A stretch of DNA of 64,000 nt from Tolypothrix bouteillei VB521301 (GCF_000760695.4 NZ_JHEG04000001.1:6578204-6642203), one strand, 5' to 3'. Shown: positions 20,152-30,088, numbered from the stretch's first letter. Made by a program: numbers and translations. Notes: a model not told the origin generated them from the letters alone.

Positions 20152-23100
20152 ATTTCATTGCGACTAACGAGCGTTCCTTAACAAATTTAAGGCGAGCTAT
20201 TGTTTTCTCTCAAGGTCAATTCTCGCTAGTTTTGGCTTGCTGTAACTATGAAGCTTTGCGAGAGCAAATGCTGCAAAGACTGTCAGAAATTTCTTCGGAA
20301 GCATACCAGATTGAGAAGCTAGTGGTTCCGCCCAACACCATCAGCCTTTATACTAAACTTCACTTACAACCTACTCCCGAGCACTCATTAGTCTTGATGG
20401 TTTTAGGTTTGGAGTCAGTATCTGCACTTGATGACCTCCTAACTACCATCAATCACGTGCGGGATGAGTTCCGCAAACGCCACCATTTTCCTATGGTTTT
20501 TTGGGTAAATGACAAGGTACTGCAAAAAATAGTACGCTTGGCTCCAGATTTTGCAAGTTGGGCTGCTACTCCTATTAGATTTGAACTGACAACTGAAGAG
20601 TTGCTCGCATTTCTACAACAAAAAACCGATTCTCTGTTTGCAGAAATTTTAAACACCAACGCTACACAGCACGCAGAATCTTTAGTGAGTTGTGGTAATA
20701 AGACTTTGGGTTTGGTTTCTAAATATAGCAGTTATGAATTCCTCTGTGCTGTTAAAGATCTGCAAAATCGCGGTATTAAGCTAAACCCTGAATTGAACGC
20801 CAGTTTGGAATTTGTTTTTGGTTTGGATGATTATGTGAGCGATCGCATAGATTTGGCTTTGGAACATTTTCAGCAAAGCTTGCAGTTTTGGCAAAAGCAA
20901 ATCAGGGGAGAGGGGGGAGACAAGGAAGAAAATTCTACCTTGTCCTCCATGTCCCCCTATCTTCTTCGCCAGGGAGTCGTTCTGTTTTATATTGGGCTGT
21001 GTTATTTCCGTTTTGCCGAACGTCACTATTCAGAAAACCCTTTGCCATGGCAAGAAGCTAAATCTTATTTCCAGCAATGCCTTGATATTTTTGAAGTGGT
21101 TGGGCGTGACGATATCGTGGCTCAATGTATTGCTCAACTCAGTGAGGTGTTGCAAATTTTGCACGATTGGGAGGAGTTACAAAAAGTTGCTACAAAATCT
21201 CTAGAGTTACACAGAATCTACGGGACTCAAATTCAACTCGCTTGTGACTATAGTTTTTTGGCTGAGGTCGCTCTAGAGCAGTCAAATTGGGAAAAAGCAA
21301 CTCAGCTTGCACAAGCATCCTTGTCTTGCTTGGCAAAAGCAAGACAAGATTGCGATCGCTACCCAAGTTTGTTTCCCGTGCTGTTAAAGCAAATATCTCA
21401 ATTAGTATTAGCTCAAGCACTCTTGCATTTGGGTGAGAAAAAAAAGGCTCTCAAACGTTTGAAAACGGCGAATCGCCAATTAGAAACTGCTTTAGAAAGC
21501 AGCGACCATCGATACGATGCTCATCGTTATATTCGCCTTCTGCGGAAAATGCGATCGCTCTACTTTGACTCGGGTCGGTATTTAGAAGCCTTTTGCATCC
21601 GTCAAAAACGGCGTTCTGTCGAGCAGCAGTATGGTTTGCGTGCTTTTATTGGCGCAGGTCGCCTGCAACCCCAACAACCAAAGACAAAACCTACTTTGGA
21701 TTTGCGTGCAGCAAGCACCAGTATTGCTTTGGAAATTGATGCTTCCGGGCGCAAGCGCGATATTGATAGCTTAATTGGCAGAATTAGCCGTCCCGACCAA
21801 AAACTGACGGTGATTCACGGTCAATCTGGCGTGGGTAAAAGTTCTACCGTGGCTGCGGGACTGGTTCCTGCACTGCAAAACACAGCGATTGGCGACCAGA
21901 TTGCTGTACCTGTTGTATTGCGAATTTACACTCAATGGGTTCGGGAATTAGGAAAATCTTTAACAGAGGCGCAACTTCAAATTCAACAGAGTGCAAGTGC
22001 TGCTTTAGCCGAGCCGAACATACTTGAATCTGAACATTATATTCTGGAACAGTTACAAAGAAATGCTAAGAATCATTTCATTACCGTCTTAATTTTTGAC
22101 CAGTTTGAAGAGTTTTTCTTTAGCTGTCCCGAACACAATAGCTTGCAACATTTTGATAAATTTATTTGCCATTGCCTCAATATATCTTTTGTCAAAATAA
22201 TATTTTCTATACGAGAAGATTATTTACATCGTTTATTAGAATTTAGGCATCTGGCTAAACAGGAGCAGATTAACGATAATATTTTAGACAAAAATATCCG
22301 CTATCAGTTAAAAAACTTTGCCCAAGAGGATGCTAAAAATTTTATCTTAAAGTTAACAGAGCGATCGCATTTTTATTTAGAGCCTGCTTTAATTGATGCC
22401 GTCGTACAAGATTTATCGACAGAATTAGGAGAAGTTCGTCCAATAGAGTTACAAGTTGTGGGAGCACAACTGCAAGATGAGAGGATTTCAACGCTGACAG
22501 ACTACCAGCAATTTAAATCTGGCAAACTCATTGAGCGATATATCAAACAACTCATCAAAGAATGCGGTCCCGAAAATGAAAGAGCAGCATTACTGGTTTT
22601 ATATTTATTAACAGATGAAAACAAAAAGCGCCCTTACAAAACTTATGGTGAATTAGCATCCCAATTAGCAGAATTAGAACATCAAGAAAAATTAGAATTA
22701 GTCTTAGAAATTTTAGTGCGTTCTGGATTAGTCGTGCTCTTTCCCGACCAACCCGAACGCCGCTATCAATTAATTCATGATTATTTAGTAGATTTGATTC
22801 GTTACCTGCAACAAGCAGAATTGAACTTACAAACCCAACTACAAAAGTTACGCAACCAAGTACAGCAAAGGGAAACAGAAATTTACCAGTTAAAAAGCCA
22901 ACTAAAGAAAAAACAGCAGCAATTTCAACAGGTCAACAGCCAACCCCAACAAGGTCGGGATTTACTGACAGAATTAAAAGAATTACGCAAACGAGAAACA
23001 CAAAGTCAGATTGAAATTGAACAACTCAATGTAGAATTGCAACAGCAAAAGTTACAAGCAGAACTGGCAAATAGCAATCGTTCGCTAACAATAGCGCTTG

Positions 23101-25169
23101 CTGGTTCAGTCATTCTTATAGTGGCGTTTGCAGCCTCTTTTATTTCAGCTTTTCAATGGAGACAAGCGCTCATTAGCGAAATTCGAGCTATTAGTGCAAC
23201 GAGTGAAGTACTCCTCAGCTCGGGAAGAGATACGGATGCTTTGAAAGAAGGTTTAAAAGCAGGTAGAAAACAGCAAAATGCTATATTTCCAGATGCAGAT
23301 ACGCGCTTGCAGGTATTGGGGACGCTTTATCAACTGGTTTTTTCTGGAGGTGAAAGAGCAAGCCAACGCTTACAAGGGCATAGTTTCGGCGTGAATAGCG
23401 TCAATTTTAGCCCCGATGGTAAGGTCTTAGCCTCAGCAAGTGCTGATAATAATATTATACTTTGGAATACCAATGGTAAAAAGTATAAAACTTTACCCAT
23501 ACACTCTGATGTTGTTAACAACGTGAGTTTTAGCCATGATGGTAGAACTGTAGCTTCAGCCAGTCAGGACAAAACTGTAAAACTTTGGAATTCAAACACC
23601 GAGCAGGTAACAACCTTAGTAGGGCATAAAGGAGTTGTCAATAGTGTCAGTTTCACTCCTGATGATGAAATCATTGCCTCCGGTAGTAGCGATAACACTA
23701 TCAAACTTTGGTATCGAGATGGTAAGCTTTTTAAGACTCTGTTAGGTCATAAGGCTGCTGTCTTAAGTGTCGCTTGGTCGCCTAATGGTCAAACCCTTGC
23801 TTCAGCCAGTACGGATAAAACAATAAACCTTTGGAATCGAAACGGAAAATTGTTAAAAACTATACCTGGCCATACTGATGCGGTGAGGAGTGTCGCTTGG
23901 TCTGGAGACGGAAGGGCGATCGCTTCAGCAAGTTTGGACAAAAGTGTCAAACTTTGGAGTCGCGAGGGTAAATTGCTAAGAACTTTAACCGGGCATAATG
24001 ATAAGGTCACAAGTGTTAGCTTCAGCCCGGATGGTCAGATCGTCGCTTCAGCAAGTACCAACAAGACAATCAAGTTTTGGAGTCGCGATCGCGGAATTCT
24101 ATTAGCAACCTTAAAGGGTCATGGAGATTGGGTCAATAGTGTCAGTTTCAGCCCTGATGGAAAGATGTTCGCTTCTGGAAGTCGGGACACAACGGTCAAA
24201 CTTTGGAAATTGCAGGATGTGTTAAAGTCCAAGTTTGGAGATCATTCTGGGGACGTGAATAGTGTCAGTTTTTCACCTCAAGGTGATTTGATTGCTTCTG
24301 CTAGTCTTGATAAAACAGTTAGAATCTGGAATTCAGAAGGAAAACTACTTCATATTTTGAAGGGTCATAAGGATGGAGTTTGGGGCGTCAGTTTTAGCCC
24401 AAAAGGGGATAGGCTTGTCTCAGCTAGCACGGATGCTACGCTCAAGTTGTGGAAACGCGACGGTCAGCTGCTCGAAACACTGTCAGGACATCAAGGTAGG
24501 GTTTTAAGCGTGTCTTGGAGTTCTCAAAATATTATCGCTTCAGGCAGTAAGGATAAAACTATCAAATTGTGGAGTCAGAACGGTAAGCTGTTAAAAACTT
24601 TGTTGGGACACAAAGGTGTTGTTAATTGGGTGAGTTTCAGTCCGAACGGGGAGTTATTAGCATCAGCTAGCGATGATAAAACAGTGAAGCTTTGGACTGC
24701 TGATGGTAAGTTCCTGAAAACTTTGTCGGGGCACAGAGATGCAGTTTTTAGTGTAGCTTGGTCTCCTGATGGCAGTAAAATTGCTTCGGCTAGCGATGAC
24801 AACACGGTAAAGCTTTGGACTGGTGATGGTAAGTTCCTGAAAACTTTGTGGGGACACAGAGGTGCAGTCACTGGAGTCAGTTTTAGCCGAGATGGGGAAG
24901 TACTGGCGTCAGTAAGCGATGACAATACGGTAAAGCTTTGGAACCGCGATGGTGTCTTACAAATCAGTCTTAAGGAAAAGGATAAGCTCACCAGCGTTAG
25001 TTTAAGTTCTCACAAGAACTTGATGACTTTTGGTAGTGCCAGTGGTTCTGTGTTTCTACGCAATTTAGAAGACATAACACTGGAAAATTTACTACTTCGG
25101 GGGTGCGATTTGCTCAAGGATTCTTCGTCGCAACTGATAAATAGCGATCGCAAGCTGTGCCCTAATTGA
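20127..25169 (+). CDS. Giant TPR / STAND NTPase / transmembrane / 14-WD40 protein
   Basis: A 1680-residue multidomain protein. Residues 1-180 resemble the N-terminal domain of STAND-type signalling ATPases. Residues about 185-520 are TPR-like helices. An nSTAND1-type NTPase follows, with Walker A GQSGVGKSS (from 565) and Walker B VLIFDQFEEFFF (from 654), then a winged-helix region ending LIHDYLVDLIR. A glutamine-rich coiled coil spans about 885-965 and one membrane helix about 988-1008. From about 1082 there are 14 WD40 repeats (GH...SPDG..ASAS.D.T.KLW), enough for two seven-bladed propellers. A short minisatellite-derived insert lies near residue 262. STAND proteins switch to oligomeric signalling on sensing a ligand. 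Here the propellers would be the sensor. Confidence 0.9.
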   Translation: MAEQYPLINFIATNERSLTNLRRAIVFSQGQFSLVLACCNYEALREQMLQRLSEISSEAYQIEKLVVPPNTISLYTKLHLQPTPEHSLVLMVLGLESVSALDDLLTTINHVRDEFRKRHHFPMVFWVNDKVLQKIVRLAPDFASWAATPIRFELTTEELLAFLQQKTDSLFAEILNTNATQHAESLVSCGNKTLGLVSKYSSYEFLCAVKDLQNRGIKLNPELNASLEFVFGLDDYVSDRIDLALEHFQQSLQFWQKQIRGEGGDKEENSTLSSMSPYLLRQGVVLFYIGLCYFRFAERHYSENPLPWQEAKSYFQQCLDIFEVVGRDDIVAQCIAQLSEVLQILHDWEELQKVATKSLELHRIYGTQIQLACDYSFLAEVALEQSNWEKATQLAQASLSCLAKARQDCDRYPSLFPVLLKQISQLVLAQALLHLGEKKKALKRLKTANRQLETALESSDHRYDAHRYIRLLRKMRSLYFDSGRYLEAFCIRQKRRSVEQQYGLRAFIGAGRLQPQQPKTKPTLDLRAASTSIALEIDASGRKRDIDSLIGRISRPDQKLTVIHGQSGVGKSSTVAAGLVPALQNTAIGDQIAVPVVLRIYTQWVRELGKSLTEAQLQIQQSASAALAEPNILESEHYILEQLQRNAKNHFITVLIFDQFEEFFFSCPEHNSLQHFDKFICHCLNISFVKIIFSIREDYLHRLLEFRHLAKQEQINDNILDKNIRYQLKNFAQEDAKNFILKLTERSHFYLEPALIDAVVQDLSTELGEVRPIELQVVGAQLQDERISTLTDYQQFKSGKLIERYIKQLIKECGPENERAALLVLYLLTDENKKRPYKTYGELASQLAELEHQEKLELVLEILVRSGLVVLFPDQPERRYQLIHDYLVDLIRYLQQAELNLQTQLQKLRNQVQQRETEIYQLKSQLKKKQQQFQQVNSQPQQGRDLLTELKELRKRETQSQIEIEQLNVELQQQKLQAELANSNRSLTIALAGSVILIVAFAASFISAFQWRQALISEIRAISATSEVLLSSGRDTDALKEGLKAGRKQQNAIFPDADTRLQVLGTLYQLVFSGGERASQRLQGHSFGVNSVNFSPDGKVLASASADNNIILWNTNGKKYKTLPIHSDVVNNVSFSHDGRTVASASQDKTVKLWNSNTEQVTTLVGHKGVVNSVSFTPDDEIIASGSSDNTIKLWYRDGKLFKTLLGHKAAVLSVAWSPNGQTLASASTDKTINLWNRNGKLLKTIPGHTDAVRSVAWSGDGRAIASASLDKSVKLWSREGKLLRTLTGHNDKVTSVSFSPDGQIVASASTNKTIKFWSRDRGILLATLKGHGDWVNSVSFSPDGKMFASGSRDTTVKLWKLQDVLKSKFGDHSGDVNSVSFSPQGDLIASASLDKTVRIWNSEGKLLHILKGHKDGVWGVSFSPKGDRLVSASTDATLKLWKRDGQLLETLSGHQGRVLSVSWSSQNIIASGSKDKTIKLWSQNGKLLKTLLGHKGVVNWVSFSPNGELLASASDDKTVKLWTADGKFLKTLSGHRDAVFSVAWSPDGSKIASASDDNTVKLWTGDGKFLKTLWGHRGAVTGVSFSRDGEVLASVSDDNTVKLWNRDGVLQISLKEKDKLTSVSLSSHKNLMTFGSASGSVFLRNLEDITLENLLLRGCDLLKDSSSQLINSDRKLCPN
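20905..20960 (+). repeat. Short minisatellite insert in the STAND/WD40 gene
   Basis: GGGGAGAGGGGGGAGACAAGG and, after about 15 bases, CCTTGTCCTCCATGTCCCC. The two halves are rough inverted copies. Translated in frame as GEGGDKEENSTLSSMSP inside the TPR region. Confidence 0.6.
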
Positions 25170-25223
25170 ACGCATCTCCGCCTCGGGGGATCTCACAGAG
25201 GAGGCGGATCTGTCCGCGATTCA

Positions 25224-25249
25224 TTCCCAGGCGAAGCCTGGGAACGAGG
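25224..25249. repeat. CCCAGGC hairpin repeat, copy 1
   Basis: TTCCCAGGC-GAA-GCCTGGGAA followed by CGAGG, between the STAND gene and the transglycosylase. A second copy with a changed loop (CCCAGGC-GGA-ACCTGGG) is at 41407-41432. It could act as a bidirectional stop between these convergent genes. Confidence 0.7.
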
Positions 25250-25259
25250 GGGGGGTTGC

Positions 25260-27452
25260 TTACCGTGCTGATAGCTGAGCATGCTCTGATGAATATTTTG
25301 CAACTAACTGGGACATTTCAGGGTTGTAAAGCCGCAGATAATTCCAGTAGTTACCAAATACCTGACGTACATAATTTTTTGTTTCATCAAAGGGAATTGC
25401 TTCGACAAACTCATCTGGATCTTGTTTTGGAAGAGCTTGCAGCCACTTAGAAACGTTACCCGGACCAGCATTGTAACTGGCGATCGCGAGCATGGAATTA
25501 TCTTTATATTGCTCGTGGGTATGATCTAAATACCAAGTTCCCAACATAATATTGTCATTGGGATTTTCCAAGTTAATTTTTTTGCTATCGACTTTAATTT
25601 GTGGAGCAATCCATTTAGCTGTGTCTGGCATCACCTGCATTAAACCAGTAGCACCAGCTACCGAACGGGCTTTTGCCTCAAATCGAGATTCTTGACGCAT
25701 TAAAGCAGTGACCAGCACGGGATTGATCTCGTTCTTTGCCGACCACTTTTCAATTTCCTTCAGATATGGTAATGGGTAACGAGCTTGCCAGTAAGTGATT
25801 TGCTTGCTGAGATCCTCATATTCAGCTTTTTCTTGTGGTTTTTCCCTGTCTTCCAGCCTGGAAATCTTGTCAATACCGATTAAATATTCGCCTTTTGCCA
25901 ACCGCATCAAACCTTCAGTGTATTGTTCTGCCACTGTTGGCTGCATTTTATTAACAAATTCTGTTTGCCACTGCAACCAAGCATCGCGATCTTGACCGAG
26001 TAAATACAATTCCTTAAAAGTTTCCGAACCTGCAGTTGGTACAGTACGCTGATAGGGGACAACTTTCGGGTCGAGACTCCGTACATTATTAAAGTTGCCA
26101 ACATTAAGACCTAGAACTGCAGCCGCACGCCATGCATAGTAAGAGTAAGGGAAGCGGTTAATAACATACTCATAAGCTTTTTTCGCTTCCTGGGTTTTCC
26201 CTATTTTTGTTGCCCATTTCCCTACCCAAAAACCAGCCCTGGGAGCCAGAATGCTGTTAGGGTTATTAGTAGGTATTGGACCTGCCCACTGCCAAGCACC
26301 ATTAAAGTCTTTGGCTTTGGCTTTTTCTTGGGCAATTGTCCAACGATATTCTGCTGCTTCTTCAGTGTTACCAAATTTGGTAATTAGCAACTGCAATGCT
26401 TGATTGGCTCCCTTTGGATCTTGAGCCTGTAGAATTTTGGCTTTTTCCGCGAGTGCTTCACCTGCTTTTTCAGGGAATTTGCTGACAACTTTGTCAAGAT
26501 ACGGTATAGCATCCTTACGGACTTGTGCCATTTCTGCCAGACGCAGTAAGCCATTTCCCGTTTCTTCAGCATCAGGGAATGCTTTCACAAGTTGTTGATA
26601 AGCCGCAATTGCTTCCGGACGTTTTCCACTCACCTGATATCCCCGTGCTATACGGTAGAGATTGCGGGGTGTCCGAGAAGCTTTGGTATAAGCTTCTGTG
26701 GCTTTGGAAAATTCACTATTTTCCCAGTACGCTGTACCTACGATTTCCCATTCTTCAGGCTTGAGGGTGGGGTCATTTGCCAGCTGGTCTAATATGGGAA
26801 GGATACCTGATTGGTCGTAGGCGTGTTTTGCCAAAATCAGCTGCAATTGTGGCTGAAGTGGATTTTCTTGCAACTGCTGGCGGATAATTTCCCAAGTTAA
26901 AGGATTTGAGGGAAATTGCTCAATGGCTTGCGCTTGATAGTCTGGAGTTGCTATCAAGTATAGGGCTTTAACAGCAGCAGGTTCTTTAGAATATTTTTTC
27001 ACCACCTTTTGCCGCAAATCTGAGGCTTTGCCTTCTTCCCCAAGAATATCCTGTGCTTGTGCTTGTTTGAGCAAAACATAGGGTGCTAGACGTGGATAAT
27101 CGTCCTCTAGCCCTGTTAGTAACTCTAGCGCTGGTTTGGCTTGCTTCTTTTCAATCAAATCGCTAGCCAAAAGATAACGGGCGCGATTTCGGTCTTGCAA
27201 GTCCCGCCCCTTTGCCAGAGCCGCTAGTTTTGTACTGCGTTCATGTGGGGACTGTGACACCAGTGGAAGCACGGCGGAGTTAGCTGTGCTCACTTTTGAA
27301 AGCTGCTCAGTTGAATTGTTAGTAAACCGCAGCCAATGCCCAAAGGATTTACTAAACTGAGGCGCGGACACCATTGCACCTGCTAGGAAGGCACACAATC
27401 CAGCACCTGCAATGAGAGGTATATATTTTTTCTTTTGTCGTTGCTTCAGCAT
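25260..27452 (-). CDS. Soluble lytic transglycosylase (Slt70-like)
   Basis: A 730-residue periplasmic enzyme that cleaves peptidoglycan with formation of 1,6-anhydromuramic acid. It has an N-terminal membrane anchor or signal (KKYIPLIAGAGLCAFLAGAM), then about 500 residues of TPR/superhelical domain (repeated A..Y..A motifs). The SLT catalytic domain (about 570-700) has ALMRQESRFEAKARS, where the Glu is catalytic, followed by GATGLMQVMPDTAKW and MLAIASYNAGPGNVSKWL. Order and length match Slt70-type proteins of cyanobacteria. It is convergent with the STAND gene and apparently transcribed alone. Confidence 0.94.
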   Translation of the reverse strand: MLKQRQKKKYIPLIAGAGLCAFLAGAMVSAPQFSKSFGHWLRFTNNSTEQLSKVSTANSAVLPLVSQSPHERSTKLAALAKGRDLQDRNRARYLLASDLIEKKQAKPALELLTGLEDDYPRLAPYVLLKQAQAQDILGEEGKASDLRQKVVKKYSKEPAAVKALYLIATPDYQAQAIEQFPSNPLTWEIIRQQLQENPLQPQLQLILAKHAYDQSGILPILDQLANDPTLKPEEWEIVGTAYWENSEFSKATEAYTKASRTPRNLYRIARGYQVSGKRPEAIAAYQQLVKAFPDAEETGNGLLRLAEMAQVRKDAIPYLDKVVSKFPEKAGEALAEKAKILQAQDPKGANQALQLLITKFGNTEEAAEYRWTIAQEKAKAKDFNGAWQWAGPIPTNNPNSILAPRAGFWVGKWATKIGKTQEAKKAYEYVINRFPYSYYAWRAAAVLGLNVGNFNNVRSLDPKVVPYQRTVPTAGSETFKELYLLGQDRDAWLQWQTEFVNKMQPTVAEQYTEGLMRLAKGEYLIGIDKISRLEDREKPQEKAEYEDLSKQITYWQARYPLPYLKEIEKWSAKNEINPVLVTALMRQESRFEAKARSVAGATGLMQVMPDTAKWIAPQIKVDSKKINLENPNDNIMLGTWYLDHTHEQYKDNSMLAIASYNAGPGNVSKWLQALPKQDPDEFVEAIPFDETKNYVRQVFGNYWNYLRLYNPEMSQLVAKYSSEHAQLSAR

Positions 27453-28176
27453 TGATACCCGCTGAAAATTTCACATGAATTTCTTGCAACTCTAGCATCA
27501 CTTGCGGACAATGTCGCTACTTTTAACTTTTGTATTCCTAATTTGGGGATCGTTATAGATGTTTCTCTTTTCTGGATGCGAATTCCAGCCATTTAAGTTA
27601 AAAATTTTGCATTTTTGTTTTTCTCTTTGCTTGTACAGTAAGGATTTAGCAATCTGCTGTAGAAGCAAAGATTGCCAGATTGTTTGCTACAAACTCTCAC
27701 CTGTATATCTCTTTCTTCCTTATATAATGGTCAAAATCCTTCCCTAGGGGGAAGAAAAGGTATGTTGCCATTTCAGTCAAAAAAGTTTCTATTTTCTATT
27801 TCCCTCGGGTCTCGATCGGAGCTTGTTACATGACTCCATATTGTCATCTTGCGATCGCTAAGTTTTAAATTTTTCTAAACCATAGAGAAAATTGATGTAT
27901 CTACATATACTAGCTTGGAAAATCGAATATTTAGTTTATCCTAATTAAATGTTGCAATTATTGCATTCTAAGAAAGAAATTAACCGCAGATAAACGCAGA
28001 CGAAAGCAGATAAATTTGTACCTCAGTAGGTTGGGTTGAGGAACGAAACCCAACTATATTAATTATGTTTGGCGATTTTAAATTGGCTTGATAAATGACC
28101 TCGTAATGATAATTTTGCTAAGATTATTGGTACAAATTATGATAAGAAGATAAACCTACAGACTTGTGGAGGAAAA
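27453..28176. other. Long intergenic region
   Basis: No gene is supported over 724 bp. It is AT-rich. It contains a hairpin (GTTGGGTT-GAGGAACGA-AACCCAAC, 28030-28054) of a type common in cyanobacterial spacers; a related copy sits inside the 58872-59006 element. The phrase AACCGCAGATAAACGCAGAC (about 27982) is another dispersed spacer motif. A Shine-Dalgarno (GGAGG) at 28168-28172 serves the antitoxin gene. Confidence 0.6.
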
Positions 28177-28416
28177 ATGAGAGCGCAAGAAGTAATGGGA
28201 AGCGTTGATGATAAAGGTTTTCTGTGTTTGGATGAACCTCTTACGGTTCAAAAGCATAGCCGTGTTAAAGTAATTGTTCTATTTGTGGAAGACCAGGTAG
28301 AAGATGATGAATCAAAAGAGTCTATATTAGAAAGTCTTCGTATTTCATTACAAGAAGCAAAAGCTGGAAAAACTAGACCTGTTTCAGAACTGTGGGACGA
28401 TATTGATGCAGAATGA
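28177..28416 (+). CDS. Antitoxin-like protein of a type II toxin-antitoxin pair
   Basis: A 79-residue protein with a beta-rich N-terminal half (GSVDDKGFLCLDEPLTVQKHSRVKVIVLF) and an acidic/amphipathic C-terminal half (ILESLRISLQEAKAGKTRPVSELWDDID). This is the layout of small cyanobacterial antitoxins, with a DNA-binding N-terminus and a toxin-wrapping tail. It has a strong GGAGG before the ATG. The following gene overlaps by 11 bp and codes a RelE/ParE-type toxin that is broken, so this antitoxin seems to survive without an active partner. Confidence 0.8.
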   Translation: MRAQEVMGSVDDKGFLCLDEPLTVQKHSRVKVIVLFVEDQVEDDESKESILESLRISLQEAKAGKTRPVSELWDDIDAE

Positions 28417-28739
28417 AACACCATTCGTTCAAGTTCAATTTACAGAGCAATTTCAGAGCCGATTACGCACGTTGTCTAAAAAATATCCTCATATTCGGTC
28501 TGACATTCAACCAATAATTGGACAACTACAAGTAGGAGATTTTATTGGCGACCAAATATCTGGAACAGGGAATACTGTTTTCAAGGTACGAGTCCGAAAC
28601 AGCGATATCCAGAAAGGTTATTCTCCTACTCATCTACTCTAAAAGCGAACAAGCAGATGTTGCAGCAGAGGAGATTAAGTTAGTTATAAAAGATTTTCAA
28701 AAAGACAGTAGTACTTTGCCAGAAACAAACCAGGAGTAA
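28406..28739 (+). pseudogene. RelE/ParE-family toxin, inactivated by internal deletion
   Basis: The N-terminal part reads MQNETPFVQVQFTEQFQSRL through GNTVFKVRVRNSDIQKG, the usual RelE/ParE start, then shifts and stops at 28642 after YSPTHLL. The missing C-terminal part continues in the +1 frame as KVILLLIYSKSEQADVAAEE to the stop at 28739. Intact relatives carry about 20 more residues (typically KSAGYRVIYxxx) between these parts, including core strand residues. An out-of-frame deletion of several dozen bases therefore seems to have occurred at about 28617, removing the active fold. Confidence 0.82.
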
Positions 28740-28761
28740 CATTTAGATTATAGTTAGGACT

Positions 28762-28800
28762 AAGTAGGTGGGATCTGACTTTTTTCGTGCCCACCTACTT
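28762..28800. terminator. Bidirectional terminator hairpin
   Basis: AAGTAGGTGGG (28762-28772) pairs perfectly with CCCACCTACTT (28790-28800) around 17 bases. It sits between the toxin remnant and the convergent hydroxylase gene. Confidence 0.65.
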
Positions 28801-28828
28801 ATGTAATCGTGCTTCAACGCCAAGAAGT

Positions 28829-30088
28829 TCATCGCAAAGCAAGTTTGGGAGTTTTCCCCTTCAAGCCAATCATCAACTTTAGAGCAAAGATTTTCAGGAA
28901 AGGAACTTGTCGCATGACTCGCAAACCAATGCGACGAACGATAGCGACTGGCAAAATGTTATTAGAAAAAACTCTATCTAACAAATCGGTAAAACCTAAG
29001 ATGGTTAAGTTTTCTGGTTTGCGCCAGCGTTCGTATCTTTTGAGAGTTTTGATATTGCCAATATCTTCACCTTTCTCATGGGCTTCTTGCAGGACTTGCG
29101 CCAAAGCAGCTACATCTCGAATCCCTAAATTTAATCCCTGTCCGCCTACAGGATGGCAATTGTGTGCTGCATCCCCCACTAAAGCTAATCGATGGAGGAC
29201 ATAGCGATCGCTTTGCATGAGTTGAACTTGGAAAATAAAGCGATCGCCGAGTAATTCCAACCGACCCATGTGATTGCCAAATCGTGTTTGTAATTCTGCT
29301 AAAAACTGTTTGTCATCCAAAGCACACAAAGCTTTTGCTTCTTCGTGAGGAGCAGTCCATACAATCCGGCAACGGTTTCCTGGCAGTGGTAATATTGCAA
29401 AGGGACCGCTGTACCAGAATTTTTCATAAGCTGTGTTGTTGTGAGATTTTTCTGGCTTAACAAAAGCCACGATACAAGATTGCCAATACTTCCAACCTTT
29501 AGTTGTAATACCAGCAGCTTGACGAATGGGAGAACGGGAACCATCCGCAGCGACTACCAATTTGCTGCGGACTGTCCGCATTTCACCAGCCACTTTGATA
29601 TCTACCATCACCATCTCTGGTTGGTAGTGGATCTTCACAACTTCTGCAGGGCACAGATACGTAACATTGTGGCAATCTTTCACAAATTCTTGTAAAGGGT
29701 GTAACAGTGCTTGATGTTCTGCCACGTAACCCAAATCTTTTGTACCGATATCTGATGTTTGCCATTCTACAACGGTAGGATGATCCGCATCGGAAAGGCG
29801 AACTTGGCGATAAATTTCGATCTTGGGCAATATTTTGTCCCAAACACCAATTCCTTGATATATCAGCGCCGAAAGCATATGTACGGCATAGGCTTGTCCT
29901 TTGGCGACAGCTGCTGATTCCACTTTTGCCTCAATCAGCAGCACGCTCAACCCAGAATCTTTCAGCGCAGAGGCTAGGGTTAAGCCAACAATTCCGCCGC
30001 CAACAATAACCAAATCGTAGTCGTACCCCCGCTTATGTGTCGAGGTTTGGGGGAGAGAAAGGGTTGGAGAAAGCTGTGCTTGCGCCAT
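28829..30088 (-). CDS. UbiH/COQ6-family FAD-dependent hydroxylase
   Basis: A 419-residue flavoprotein monooxygenase. The FAD-binding Rossmann motif is YDLVIVGGGIVGLTLASAL (about residues 24-42). The second FAD motif is LVGDAAHNCHPVGGQGLNLGIRD (about 315-337), and VVAADGSRSPIRQAAG supplies the middle motif. The family hydroxylates aromatic rings of quinone precursors. Cyanobacteria make plastoquinone rather than ubiquinone, so the substrate may be a plastoquinone- or tocopherol-related compound; that is inference. It appears monocistronic, 83 bp downstream of the SH3 gene on the same strand. Confidence 0.9.
   Translation of the reverse strand: MAQAQLSPTLSLPQTSTHKRGYDYDLVIVGGGIVGLTLASALKDSGLSVLLIEAKVESAAVAKGQAYAVHMLSALIYQGIGVWDKILPKIEIYRQVRLSDADHPTVVEWQTSDIGTKDLGYVAEHQALLHPLQEFVKDCHNVTYLCPAEVVKIHYQPEMVMVDIKVAGEMRTVRSKLVVAADGSRSPIRQAAGITTKGWKYWQSCIVAFVKPEKSHNNTAYEKFWYSGPFAILPLPGNRCRIVWTAPHEEAKALCALDDKQFLAELQTRFGNHMGRLELLGDRFIFQVQLMQSDRYVLHRLALVGDAAHNCHPVGGQGLNLGIRDVAALAQVLQEAHEKGEDIGNIKTLKRYERWRKPENLTILGFTDLLDRVFSNNILPVAIVRRIGLRVMRQVPFLKIFALKLMIGLKGKTPKLALR

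Noticed and set aside
24575..24991. Minus-strand frames of 60-140 codons in the WD40 region and similar frames antisense to dnaK
   Set aside because: They follow the repeat periodicity or codon pattern of the real gene on the other strand, and none has its own ribosome site or domain.
25166..25450. Open frame of 94 codons after the STAND gene
   Set aside because: It covers the CCCAGGC hairpin and then runs antisense through the catalytic end of the transglycosylase gene.
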